From assembly GCF_016894385.1 (NCBI RefSeq), contig NZ_CP069812.1, positions 1,922,001 to 1,986,000 on the forward strand: a stretch of DNA of 64,000 nucleotides, given 5' to 3'. Position 1 is the stretch's first letter. Every line of letters starts with the position of its first letter. The stretch is from Cupriavidus oxalaticus. Lineage in GTDB: Bacteria > Pseudomonadota > Gammaproteobacteria > Burkholderiales > Burkholderiaceae. The notes beneath the pieces were generated by a model, which saw only the letters and a list, made by a program, of their open reading frames with translations, was not told the origin of the DNA and did not search any database. Made by a program: the position numbers and the translations under genes. Positions 26,731-38,346 of this stretch are shown here, one piece after another.

Positions 26731-27906
26731 ATGCACGCCATCCTGGAATCCTTGCGCTCCCGCGCGGACAAGTTCGTTGCCCTGCGCCGCGACATTCACC
26801 AGCATCCGGAACTCGGCTTCCAGGAGCACCGCACCAGCGACGCCGTGGCCGAACGCCTCGCCCAATGGGGCTACGACGTGGAGCGCGGGCTGGGCGGTAC
26901 CGGCGTGGTGGGCAGGCTGCGGCGAGGCAGCGGCAAGCGCCGGCTCGGGCTGCGCGCCGACATGGATGCCCTGCCGATCGGCGAGGCGACCGGCCTGCCC
27001 TACTCCAGCAGCCATGCCGGCGTCATGCATGCTTGCGGGCATGACGGGCACACCGCCATGCTGCTTTGCGCCGCGGAATACCTGGCGCAGGAAGCGCAAT
27101 TCTCCGGCACGCTCAACCTGATTTTCCAGCCAGCCGAGGAAAGCATGGGCGGCGCCGTGCGCATGATCCAGGACGGGCTGTTCGAGAAGTATCCCTGCGA
27201 CGCGGTCTTCGCCATGCACAATATGCCTGGCATGGCGCAGGGCCAGCTGGTGCTGCGCGAGGGTCCCACCATGGCCTCGTCGGACTACGCTACCGTCACG
27301 ATCAGAGGCGTGGGCGGCCACGGCGCGCTGCCGCATCGCGCGGCCGATCCGCTGGTGGCCGCCGCCGGCATCGTGCTGGCATTGCAGACCGTGGTTTCGC
27401 GCAACGTCGACCCGCTACAGATGGCCGTGGTGACGGTCGGCGCCATGCATGCCGGCAAGGCCAACAACGTGATCCCGCAGGAAGCCACGCTCGAAATCAG
27501 CGTGCGGGCGCTCGACCGCGACGTGCGGGCCAATTTGGAGCAGCGTATCAGGGCCCTGGTGCGGGCCCAGGCGGAAAGCTACGGCGTGCGCGCCGAGATC
27601 GATTACCGGCAAGGCTATGCGGTGCTCGTCAACTCTCCGGAAGAGACGAAATTCGCGCGCCAGACCGCCCTCGCCTTGCTTGGGCCGGACAAGGTCGTGC
27701 CGCAAGGCCCGGCGCTGCCCGGCAGCGAGGACTTCGCCTTCATGCTGGAGCGCTGCCCCGGCAGCTATCTGCTGATCGGCAACGGCGACGGCGACAGCGC
27801 AGGCGCCTGCATGGTGCACAACCCCGGCTACGACTTCAACGACGATAACATCGCCATCGGCGCGGCCTACTGGGCGCTGCTGACGCAGCGCTACCTGGTC
27901 GACTGA
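26731..27906 (+). CDS. M20 family amidohydrolase (hippurate hydrolase-like)
   Basis: A 391-residue cytosolic metallo-amidohydrolase of the M20D group, which removes acyl groups from N-acyl amino acids. Seen: DIHQHPELGFQE, RADMDALPI, and the metal-binding MHACGHDGHTAML, EPAEESMGGA-type Glu pair and C-terminal PGSEDFAFM. The start at 26731 follows AGAGGGGAAG. It lies 34 bases after the Bug gene in the same unit and should process what the receptor brings in. Confidence 0.92.
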   Translation: MHAILESLRSRADKFVALRRDIHQHPELGFQEHRTSDAVAERLAQWGYDVERGLGGTGVVGRLRRGSGKRRLGLRADMDALPIGEATGLPYSSSHAGVMHACGHDGHTAMLLCAAEYLAQEAQFSGTLNLIFQPAEESMGGAVRMIQDGLFEKYPCDAVFAMHNMPGMAQGQLVLREGPTMASSDYATVTIRGVGGHGALPHRAADPLVAAAGIVLALQTVVSRNVDPLQMAVVTVGAMHAGKANNVIPQEATLEISVRALDRDVRANLEQRIRALVRAQAESYGVRAEIDYRQGYAVLVNSPEETKFARQTALALLGPDKVVPQGPALPGSEDFAFMLERCPGSYLLIGNGDGDSAGACMVHNPGYDFNDDNIAIGAAYWALLTQRYLVD

Positions 27907-27949
27907 GGCTGCAGATCGCTGTTTCGGCCAAGAACTCATTTCAAGATGC

Positions 27950-28062
27950 AGTCTCGTCACGCTGAAGGATGCGCCAGCGAATGAGGCAACAGGCCAGCTT
28001 GAGGAGAGCTTCACAACGGACGAGGTTAACAGCTTCGCCTTGCGGTTAGCAGTACCCAACTG
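27950..28062 (-). pseudogene. Transposase 3' remnant
   Basis: On the reverse strand a short frame reads LVRCEALLKLACCLIRWRIL and ends LQRDETAS-stop, the style of the C-terminus of an IS4/IS5-group transposase. An in-frame TAA lies about 20 codons before the stop block, and no terminal repeats were found. It is taken as a leftover of an insertion sequence between the amidohydrolase gene and the mrp operon. Exact IS family not determined. Confidence 0.4.
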
Positions 28063-28085
28063 TTCTTTTTGAAACAGGTTCCCAG

Positions 28086-28430
28086 TCAGTCACGGATGCG
28101 CGGCATCCAGCCGCTGCCGCGCGTGCGCGGGTCCACCGGCAGCTGGCGCTGCAGCGCGGCCTTGGACAGCATATGGGCACTGATCGGCGCGGTCAGGAAC
28201 AGGAACGCGGTCACCAGCAGCTCATGCAGGCTGGCATTGCCACGGAAACTGAAATACGCCACCGACGCCAGCACGACGCCACCCACGCCCAGCGTGGTCG
28301 ACTTGGTGGGTCCGTGCAGCCGCATGAAGAAGTCCGGCAGGCGGAACAGCCCGATCGCCCCCACCAGCATGAAGATGCTGCCGGTTACAAGCAGCGCGCA
28401 AACGACGAATTCCGCGACGGGATGCAGCAT
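28086..28430 (-). CDS. mrpG: Mrp/Mnh antiporter subunit G
   Basis: A 114-residue membrane protein with three predicted transmembrane helices. The LVGAIGLFRLPDFFMRLHGPTKSTTLG stretch is the hallmark of MnhG/PhaG. It is the last gene of the cation/proton antiporter operon. The start at 28430 follows TAAGGAG. The frame extends further upstream, but that part overlaps subunit F. Confidence 0.92.
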   Translation of the reverse strand: MLHPVAEFVVCALLVTGSIFMLVGAIGLFRLPDFFMRLHGPTKSTTLGVGGVVLASVAYFSFRGNASLHELLVTAFLFLTAPISAHMLSKAALQRQLPVDPRTRGSGWMPRIRD

Positions 28431-28441
28431 GGCCGGGCTCC

Positions 28442-28714
28442 TTAATATTCGATGATGTCGCCGCGCTGCAGGTACTTGGACAGCGCCACCGTGCCGACGA
28501 AGCCCATCACCGCAATCAGCAGCGCAGCCTCGAAGAACATCGCCGAATCCAGGCTGATGCCCAGCAGCACGATCAATGCGATGGCGTTGATATTGAGCGT
28601 ATCGAGCGCCAGGATGCGGTCCGGCAGGCTGGGCCCGCGCAGCAGCCGCGCAAAGGTCAGCAGGAAGGCCAGTCCGAGGATGGCCAGGCACACCGGTATC
28701 ACGATGGCAAGCAT
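28442..28714 (-). CDS. mrpF: Mrp/Mnh antiporter subunit F
   Basis: A 90-residue protein with three transmembrane helices and the MnhF motif GPSLPDRILALDTLNINAIA. It overlaps subunit E by 16 bases and ends 11 bases before subunit G. It is required for the multisubunit antiporter to assemble. Confidence 0.92.
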   Translation of the reverse strand: MLAIVIPVCLAILGLAFLLTFARLLRGPSLPDRILALDTLNINAIALIVLLGISLDSAMFFEAALLIAVMGFVGTVALSKYLQRGDIIEY

Positions 28715-29202
28715 TGGAAAATCTCCTTCAGCGGGACTTCATAGCGCGACTTGATCCGTTCGACCAGGGCCGCCTCTTCCTCCAGGTCTAGCACGTGCAC
28801 CAGCAGCGCGCGCCGGTCGTCGCTCAGTTCGGCGCACAGCGTGCCGGGGCTCAGCGAGACGATGCTGATCAGCGCGGTGGTGGCCAGTTCGTGCTCCGCG
28901 TCCAGCGGCACCACGATAAAGGCCGGGCGCAGCCGCGCGGTGCGGCCCAGCACCAGGATCGCCACTTGGACATTGGCCATGACGATATCGATCAGCACAT
29001 GGATGCTCAGGCGCAGGATCAGGTCGGGACGCGACAGCCGGAACGCGCCCAGCACCAGCCAGCGGTCGGCCAGGCGGCCGATGGCCCAGCCGAGCAGCGC
29101 GCCCAGCAGCCAGTGGCCGGGCGCGCTGCTGTTGGTCAGCATCAGCCATACCAACAACAGGATCAGGCTGAGCCAGGGATGCGGCAGCAGGCGGTGCAGC
29201 AT
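28699..29202 (-). CDS. mrpE: Mrp/Mnh antiporter subunit E
   Basis: A 167-residue subunit with two N-terminal transmembrane helices and a cytosolic C-terminal domain. It contains the family stretches VANVQVAI-like and ALISIVSLSPGTLCAEL. It begins 3 bases after subunit D ends. Confidence 0.92.
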   Translation of the reverse strand: MLHRLLPHPWLSLILLLVWLMLTNSSAPGHWLLGALLGWAIGRLADRWLVLGAFRLSRPDLILRLSIHVLIDIVMANVQVAILVLGRTARLRPAFIVVPLDAEHELATTALISIVSLSPGTLCAELSDDRRALLVHVLDLEEEAALVERIKSRYEVPLKEIFQCLPS

Positions 29203-29205
29203 GGC

Positions 29206-30744
29206 CTACTCCTTCTGCGCGGGCAACACGGCCCGCATGTAGGCTGCCCGGTCCAGCAACTGCGCGGCGGCGTCCGCCATATATTCGGTGGCTGGCCGCG
29301 CGTACACCGTCAGCGCGACGTTGCCCGCCAGCAGTAGCGCGCAGCAGGCCAGCTTGCGCGGGTCCGGGCGCACGCGGGCGCGCGCGACGGCGGGATGGTT
29401 CTCGTCAAGATGCTCGGCGCCTTCCGGCACCTGCGCCGCCTCATGCGGCAGGCGCCACAGCAGCCGCGTGCCGGTGCGCGACACGGCGATCAGCAGCAGC
29501 AAGCTCGACAGCAGCACCACCGGCCACAGCGCCGGCATCCATGGCACCGGGGTTGCGCGCAGGATCATGGCCTTGCCCAGGAAGCCCGACAGCGGCGGCA
29601 GGCCCACCGCCGACAGCACGCCGACCAGGTACAGCGTCCCGGCCAGCCGCGAGGCCACCGGCACCGCGCCGTCACGCGCAGGATCCGGCTCCAGCGCATC
29701 GGCCAGCAGGAACAGGCCCGCCGTGCACAGCGTGGTGCTCGGCAGGTAGTACAGCGCGGCGGCCCAGCCGGCTTGCGACTGCATCGCCACGCACGCCGAC
29801 AGCAACCCCACCGACGCCACCACCAGGTAGCTTGTCATCGCGCGCAGCGTGCGGGCAGCTACCGCGCCGATGCCGCCGATCGCCAGCGTCACCAGCGCCA
29901 GCGGAAACACCCAGTCATGCAGGAACGGTTCCAGCAAGCCCTGCGCGCCGCCGAACAGCAGCGCGGCACAGCGCAACATGGCGTAGATGCCCACCTTGGT
30001 CATGATGGCGAACAGCGCGGCGACCGGGCCGGTGGCGCTGGCATAGGCGCGCGGCAGCCAGAAATACAGCGGGAACAGCGCCGCCTTGAGCCCGAACACC
30101 AGCATCAGCATGACGCCGGCGGCCACCGCCAGCGGCAGGTCCTGCGCCGGCAGGCCGGCCAGCCGCAGGCCCAGGTGCGCCATGTTAAGGGTGCCGCTGA
30201 GCCCGTACAGCACCCCGATCGCCACCAGGAAGAACGACGACGCCACCAGGTTCAGGATCACGTAATGGAGCCCGGCACCGATGCGTGCGCGGCCGGCGCC
30301 ATGCACCAGCAGCGCGTAGGACGCGATCAGCAGGATCTCGAAGAAGACGAACAGGTTGAACAGGTCGCCGGCCAGGAACGCGCCGTTCAGGCCCATCAAC
30401 TGGAACTGGAACAGGGCGTGGAAATGCCGCCCCTGGCGTGCGGTGCCATCACCTGCCGCGGCAAGCGCCGCGACCGCCAGCACCGCGGTCAGCACCAGCA
30501 TCATGGCGCCGATGCGGTCCAGTTGCAGCACGATGCCGAACGGCGCGGCCCAGTCACCCATCGCATAGACGTCGATGGCGCCCGTTGCCGCATGCTGCAT
30601 CAGCATGACGGCCACCGGCAGCAGCAACAGCGTCGCGACCGCGCACACGGCACGCTGCGCGCGCAGGGCCTGCGCCGGCATCGCCGCCAGCAGTGCGCCG
30701 GCGAACATCGGCAGCAGGATGGGAAGCAGCACGGCGTGGTTCAT
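29206..30744 (-). CDS. mrpD: Mrp/Mnh antiporter subunit D
   Basis: A 512-residue, roughly 14-helix NuoM/NuoN-like subunit that carries protons. Seen: LMGLNGAFLAGDLFNLFVFFEILLIASYALL with the conserved membrane Glu, and GLKAALFPLYFWLPRAYASA with the conserved Lys. Its start overlaps the stop of subunit C (ATGA). Confidence 0.93.
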   Translation of the reverse strand: MNHAVLLPILLPMFAGALLAAMPAQALRAQRAVCAVATLLLLPVAVMLMQHAATGAIDVYAMGDWAAPFGIVLQLDRIGAMMLVLTAVLAVAALAAAGDGTARQGRHFHALFQFQLMGLNGAFLAGDLFNLFVFFEILLIASYALLVHGAGRARIGAGLHYVILNLVASSFFLVAIGVLYGLSGTLNMAHLGLRLAGLPAQDLPLAVAAGVMLMLVFGLKAALFPLYFWLPRAYASATGPVAALFAIMTKVGIYAMLRCAALLFGGAQGLLEPFLHDWVFPLALVTLAIGGIGAVAARTLRAMTSYLVVASVGLLSACVAMQSQAGWAAALYYLPSTTLCTAGLFLLADALEPDPARDGAVPVASRLAGTLYLVGVLSAVGLPPLSGFLGKAMILRATPVPWMPALWPVVLLSSLLLLIAVSRTGTRLLWRLPHEAAQVPEGAEHLDENHPAVARARVRPDPRKLACCALLLAGNVALTVYARPATEYMADAAAQLLDRAAYMRAVLPAQKE

Positions 30745-31123
30745 GGCCGCCGCTCCCGCGATTCATCGTCGCCGTCCGGGTCTGGCAGCGTGGCGCTTTC
30801 CGGCATGCCGACGGCGTCGACATGGTCGCTACCGGCCAGCCCCAGCGAACGCAGCGCCAGCACCACGGCAAACGCCGTCATGCCGAACGCGATCACGATA
30901 GCGGTCAGCACCAGCGCCTGCGGCAGCGGATCGGCATAGCTGGCGCCTGGCACGATCACCGGCGGCTGGCCGATCGACAACCGGCCCATGCCAAGCAGGA
31001 ACAGGCTGACCGCATACGACAGCAGCGTCAGACCCAGCACCACGGTGAAGATGCGCTCGCGCAGCAGCAGGTAGATGCCGCAGGCCGTCAGGATGCCGAT
31101 GGTCACGGCGTAGAGGGCGGCCA

Positions 31124-31124
<1 letters not shown>
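30741..31124 (-). CDS. mrpC: Mrp/Mnh antiporter subunit C
   Basis: A 127-residue NuoK-like subunit with three transmembrane helices (ALYAVTIGILTACGIYLLL; VLGLTLLSYAVSLFLL; AFGMTAFAVVLAL) and a polar C-terminal tail. It overlaps the fused AB subunit by one base (TGATG). Confidence 0.92.
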
Positions 31125-33928
<2,804 letters not shown>

Positions 33929-33938
33929 GGGCGCCGCC

Positions 33939-34382
33939 TCAGGCCTGCGCAGGCGCGCGCGCCTGCGCGGCGCGCGGATTGACGACGATGACCGGCACCG
34001 TGGCCTGTGCCAGCACCGCCGATACCACCGATCCCAGCAGCGCCGCCACGATGGCGCCGCGCCCCTTGGCGCCCAGCATGATCGCATCGGCATCCAGCGT
34101 CTCGGCCAACTGCACCAGTTCGGCCGCGGGATCGCCATGCAGCCAGTGCCGCACCAGCGGCAAGCCGGGCAGCACCGCCTCGGCGGCGGCAAAGGCGCTG
34201 TCGGCCTGGCTGCGGTTCTCGGCATCGAGCGCGGCGCCGGACAGCCCGGGGCTGCCCAGCACCGGCGAGACATGGGCAACATGCACGGACAAGGACCCGG
34301 CCAGCAGCGGGCGGCTGGCCAGGCGGCGGGCGGCGGCAACGCTGTCGGGCGATCCGTCCATCGCGAGTACGACGACTGTCAT
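33939..34382 (-). CDS. Universal stress protein heading the mrp operon
   Basis: A 147-residue Usp-fold protein starting MTVVVLAMDGSPDSVAAARRL. Its signature GAKGRGAIVAALLGSVVSAVL matches G-2X-G-9X-GS, and TVPVIVVNPR closes the fold. It lies 10 bases upstream of mrpA in the same direction, so it is the first gene of the antiporter operon. Usp-domain partners of transporters often sense ATP. A role in tuning the antiporter is inference. Confidence 0.87.
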   Translation of the reverse strand: MTVVVLAMDGSPDSVAAARRLASRPLLAGSLSVHVAHVSPVLGSPGLSGAALDAENRSQADSAFAAAEAVLPGLPLVRHWLHGDPAAELVQLAETLDADAIMLGAKGRGAIVAALLGSVVSAVLAQATVPVIVVNPRAAQARAPAQA

Positions 34383-34651
34383 GGGCAAAGTTCCAAGCTT
34401 AACAAGGCAGCGGGCAGGCGTGCCCCCTACTTTCCGGATTCTGGGGGTATTGCGCAAGTCATGCCTGACCTGTTAGTGACCGCACGAAAGAATTCATCGC
34501 CCTGCATAACATACTGAAGTCCTGAGAATCGCCCCGGCAATCGATACATGCCCGCTATCGCCCGCCAACAAATGAATATTGGACGCGGCGGGCCCGGCTG
34601 CCTTAGCCTTGGCGCCAGCAACTGAACCCGATGCCCCCGGAGACACCGACC

Positions 34652-35449
34652 ATGAGCAACTTCCTCCTCTACGAACAGGACGGCCACATCGTCACGCTGA
34701 CGATGAACGAGCCCGAGCGCCGCAACCCGCTGACCGGCAACACCGCGGTGGCGGAGTTCCTGGCCGCGATCGAGCGCATCCATGCCGACCGCAGCGTGCG
34801 CGCCGTGGTCATCACCGGCGCCGGCACGGCGTTCTCGTCGGGCGGCAACATCAAGGACATGGAACGCCAGGCCTCCGGCCAGGTGCCCGGCATGGAGATC
34901 CGGCAGGACTACCGCTGCGGCATCCAGCGCCTGCCGCTGGCGCTGTTCAACCTGGAAGTGCCGGTGATCGCCGCGGTCAACGGCGCCGCCATGGGCGCGG
35001 GGCTGGACCTGACCTGCATGTGCGATATCCGCATCGCGTCGGAACGCGCGCAGTTTGCCGAGTCGTTCGTCAAGCTGGGCATCATTCCCGGCGATGGCGG
35101 CGCCTGGCTGCTGCCGCGCGTGATCGGGCTGTCGCGAGCCGCCGAGATGACCTTCACCGGCCAGGCGATCGACGCGAAGACCGCGCTGGAATGGAACCTG
35201 GTGTCGCGCGTGGTGGCGCCCGAGGCGCTGCTGCCGACCGCATACGAACTGGCCGGGCGCATCGCCGCCAACCCGCCGCACGCGGTGCGGCTGGCCAAGC
35301 GGCTGATGCGCGAGGCCATGCACACCCGGCTCGACACGCTGCTGGAATTGTCGGCCGGCTTCCAGGCACTGTCGCACCAGACCGCCGACCACCGCGAGGC
35401 GGTGCAGGCGTTCCTGGACAAGCGCACGCCGGTGTTCAGCGGCAACTGA
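34652..35449 (+). CDS. Enoyl-CoA hydratase/isomerase (crotonase) family
   Basis: A 265-residue crotonase-fold enzyme acting on acyl-CoA. Seen: the oxyanion-hole segment VVITGAGTAFSSGGNIKDM and the second CoA-site stretch VIAAVNGAAMGAGLDLTCMCDIRIA. The catalytic region IIPGDGGAWLLPRVIG has Asp where hydratases often have a second Glu. The start at 34652 has GGAG upstream. It stands alone, convergent with the ACBP-fusion gene. Confidence 0.87.
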   Translation: MSNFLLYEQDGHIVTLTMNEPERRNPLTGNTAVAEFLAAIERIHADRSVRAVVITGAGTAFSSGGNIKDMERQASGQVPGMEIRQDYRCGIQRLPLALFNLEVPVIAAVNGAAMGAGLDLTCMCDIRIASERAQFAESFVKLGIIPGDGGAWLLPRVIGLSRAAEMTFTGQAIDAKTALEWNLVSRVVAPEALLPTAYELAGRIAANPPHAVRLAKRLMREAMHTRLDTLLELSAGFQALSHQTADHREAVQAFLDKRTPVFSGN

Positions 35450-35471
35450 TCAAACCGGCGGCCAGCCCGCT

Positions 35472-36959
35472 TCAGGCGGATTGCGTTTCCGCCGCCTTGA
35501 GCTGGTTGACCAGCGCCACATAATCGCGCATGGCCTGCTCGCGCGGCAGGCCGCGCCGGGCGGCCCAGGCGTCGTACTTGGCACGCCCGACCATGTCCAT
35601 CATGCCCGGGCGGTCGCCGCTGACGTCGCCGGCGCTGCCTTGCTTGTAGAGCGCATAGAGCGACAGCAGGGTGTCGTTGTCGGGCGCCTGGCGCAGCGTC
35701 TTCGACAACGCCGCGGCGGCCTCGAAGGCCTGTTCGGCAGGACTTGGGCCCTGCAGCGCCGGCGTGCCGCCGAAGTGCGCATCTTCCAGCGCCACTTCGT
35801 CCGGGAACCACCGCCCCTCCAGCAGCTTGCCGTCGCGCAGCGCAAACGCCAGCACGCCCTGCGAGGCCAGCGTGCCGCTGCGCAAGGTCGCAGGCACCAC
35901 GGCCATGCCGGTGTTGAGCACCGGCGCGCCGAAAGCGGTGAACGCCAGCCCCGCATCCGCCCATTCGCGCAGCCGCGCCAGGCCACGGTCGCCACGGTAG
36001 ACCCCGCTGGTCCGGTTGGCGCCCGGCTGGAACCACGCAAAATCGCCCTTGCCGCGCGCATACAGCGCGGCCAGGTCCCCTTGTTCAAGGTCCGCGCGTG
36101 CCGCCGCCAGCAGCCCGGTCATCTGCTCCGGCGTCATGCGCGCATCGTCGCGCTCCGCACCCGCCATCCCAAGCGACGTGCCCACGCTGGCCTCGAAGAA
36201 TTCCAGCACGTTGCGCGCCACCAGCTCGCGGTCATTGTCGACGCAGACCATGTGGTAGCTGTCTTCCAGCACCAGCATGCGCGCCTGCCCGGCACGCTTG
36301 CCCTGCCCGATCTGCTCGACCAGGAAGTTGGCCGAGCGCAGGCTGGTCAGCTCGTCCAGCCGCGCGTGGACCACCAGCGTGGGGCAGGCAATGCGCTGCA
36401 GCCCCTTGCGCACATAGCCGCGCAAGCGGTCCACTTCGCGGATGCACGCCAGTGGCACCCACTGGTAGTGGAAGTTCTCGCCGCGCGCGAACTTGGCCTT
36501 GACGATCTCGCGCAGCTGCTCGTTCCTGATGCCGAACGGCTCTTCCTCTTCCACCTTCATCCGGTTGGGGACGCCAGGGATCCGGTACAGCAGCGGGCGC
36601 AGGCCGCGATACCACGGCGTGGCCCAGCCGTCGATATAGACCGGCGGCGCCAGCGCCACCAGCCGGCCCTTGGTGTGCTGCTCGCGCTTGACCGTCTCCA
36701 CCGCCAGCAGCGCGCCCATGCACATGCCCATCACGTGCAGCGTTTCATGCTGGTCGATGATCTCGCGGTATTTGGCGCGCACCGCTTCGAGCCAGTCCTC
36801 GGCGCGCACGCCGCACAGGTCTTCGGGCTGCGTGCCGTGCCCCGGCAGCGTCAGCGAGTGCGTGACGAAGCCGGCGCGCTTGAGCCGCTTGTGCATCGAG
36901 CCCAGGTCATACTGCGTGCCGCCCAGGCCATGGATCAGGAACACGCCGGGGTCAGGCAT
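35472..36959 (-). CDS. Alpha/beta hydrolase with Cys nucleophile, NTF2-like and acyl-CoA-binding domains
   Basis: A 495-residue three-part protein. Residues 1-260 are an alpha/beta hydrolase (VFLIHGLGGTQYDL) with the nucleophile elbow GMCMG, so Cys80 replaces the usual Ser; Asp202 (HARLDELTS) and His236 (DSYHMVCV) complete a triad. Residues about 275-400 look like an NTF2/SnoaL-type domain. Residues 408-489 are an acyl-CoA-binding protein domain with LLSLYALYKQ, GDRPGMMDMVGRAKYDAWA and EQAMRDYVALV. Cys nucleophiles in this fold occur in PHA synthases. This suggests an acyl-CoA acyltransferase, depolymerase or thioesterase; the substrate is unknown. Its start overlaps the MASE1-PAS gene by 8 bases. 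Confidence 0.87.
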   Translation of the reverse strand: MPDPGVFLIHGLGGTQYDLGSMHKRLKRAGFVTHSLTLPGHGTQPEDLCGVRAEDWLEAVRAKYREIIDQHETLHVMGMCMGALLAVETVKREQHTKGRLVALAPPVYIDGWATPWYRGLRPLLYRIPGVPNRMKVEEEEPFGIRNEQLREIVKAKFARGENFHYQWVPLACIREVDRLRGYVRKGLQRIACPTLVVHARLDELTSLRSANFLVEQIGQGKRAGQARMLVLEDSYHMVCVDNDRELVARNVLEFFEASVGTSLGMAGAERDDARMTPEQMTGLLAAARADLEQGDLAALYARGKGDFAWFQPGANRTSGVYRGDRGLARLREWADAGLAFTAFGAPVLNTGMAVVPATLRSGTLASQGVLAFALRDGKLLEGRWFPDEVALEDAHFGGTPALQGPSPAEQAFEAAAALSKTLRQAPDNDTLLSLYALYKQGSAGDVSGDRPGMMDMVGRAKYDAWAARRGLPREQAMRDYVALVNQLKAAETQSA

Positions 36960-38232
36960 GCGCGGGCTCCGCGCCGGCGCGGCGCAGCAGTGCCGCCACC
37001 TGCTCCACCTTGCCGTCCGCGCCGCGGATGCCGGCCAGCCGCTCATGCACGCGCAGCCGGCCGCTGCCCGGCAGCGTCACGGCGTATTCCTGCACGCTGT
37101 CGGGCGCATCGCCGCGCGCCACGGCAGACCAGGTGGCCTGCACCAGCCCGCGGTCGGTGGCGTCGATGCGGTCCAGCCATTCGTCGACACTGTTGACGTC
37201 GCGGATCGTGTCGCCGAGCAACGCCGCCGCGCCCTCGCTCCATGTAGCACGGCCGGTGACCGCGTCATACTCCACGCTGGCCACGCCCACCGCCTGCAGC
37301 GTGCGCGCATAGCGCAGGCGCCAGGCACGCGCTTCCTCCAGCGCGGTGCGGCGGCCCTCGGACAAGGCGCGGCCGAGCAGCATCACCAGCGCCCAGACAA
37401 TGACAAAGCCCTGCACCTCGACCACCGCCTCGCCCGGAAAGCCTTCGATGACGTTGAACGGTCCCGCGCCGGCCGCGGTGCGGTGGATGATCAGCAGGCA
37501 GCCCGCCAGCGTGGCGATGGCGCCGCCGCGCGGCCCCCACAGCAGCGCGGTGGCCAGCAGCAGCGGCATCGGCACGTACGCAAGCGTGGGCGCGAGGCCG
37601 CCGAAGCGCTGCGCGGCGTTGTCAGAAAACACCGCCAACACCGCCACGATAAAGACCACGAAGGCCAGCCCGCCGGCCGCGAACTGCTGCATCGGCATGC
37701 CGCCCGAGCGCCGCACGCGGAAGCCGCGGAATGCCACCGCCAGCGGCCCGACCAGCAGCAGCCCGGCCGCGGTGGAGAAGGCCCAGGCGCGCCATTCGAC
37801 CGGCAGGTCCAGGCCCGGCCGCTGCCAGCGCCACAGCTCGACCGCCAGCGAGGCGCCCAGCGCCGAGCCGGCCAGCGCCCCCGCGATCAGCAGCGTGGCG
37901 CCCGGCGGGCTTTGCGGGTCGCGGCGGCCATAGGTGGCGATCCAGCCGGCGGTGCCCAGGCTGATGACCTCGATCAGGCCGAAGGCGACCGCGCCGCGCA
38001 GCGGCAGGCCGTGCGTGGCCATGCCCCACCCCGCCAGGGCCAGCCCGGCGCCGGCCAGCACCGCCGGCCATGACCAGCGCGCACAGACCAGCAGCGCGGC
38101 AAAGGTGACGCCGCTGCCGAGCCAGACCGGCACCGCCTCGGTCGACGCCTGCGCCAGCGAGCGCGACACCACGCCGGCGGCAAGGACCAGCACGGCGACG
38201 ATGGCCGCCAGGCGTATCTGCTGCATTGGCAT
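36952..38232 (-). CDS. MASE1 membrane sensor with PAS domain
   Basis: A 426-residue protein with about 8-9 transmembrane helices forming a MASE1-type sensor (about 1-280), followed by a linker helix and a PAS domain (about 310-410: YARTLQAVGVASVEYDAVTGRATWSEG). No kinase, GGDEF, EAL or other output domain follows; it ends GAEPAHA. It therefore probably signals by protein contact or is a truncated relative of MASE1 kinases. It overlaps the hydrolase-ACBP gene by 8 bases, so both products are made together and may work together. Confidence 0.78.
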   Translation of the reverse strand: MPMQQIRLAAIVAVLVLAAGVVSRSLAQASTEAVPVWLGSGVTFAALLVCARWSWPAVLAGAGLALAGWGMATHGLPLRGAVAFGLIEVISLGTAGWIATYGRRDPQSPPGATLLIAGALAGSALGASLAVELWRWQRPGLDLPVEWRAWAFSTAAGLLLVGPLAVAFRGFRVRRSGGMPMQQFAAGGLAFVVFIVAVLAVFSDNAAQRFGGLAPTLAYVPMPLLLATALLWGPRGGAIATLAGCLLIIHRTAAGAGPFNVIEGFPGEAVVEVQGFVIVWALVMLLGRALSEGRRTALEEARAWRLRYARTLQAVGVASVEYDAVTGRATWSEGAAALLGDTIRDVNSVDEWLDRIDATDRGLVQATWSAVARGDAPDSVQEYAVTLPGSGRLRVHERLAGIRGADGKVEQVAALLRRAGAEPAHA

Positions 38233-38346
38233 ACCCCCAGGAGGCTGTTCTTGACGGGTTCCCGATGTCCTGTTTGTGACTCAGGATAGTCGCCAGCCCG
38301 CCGGGGGCCAAGGTAAGTCACCCGGCCAGGCCTGGGCTCCTGCGCG

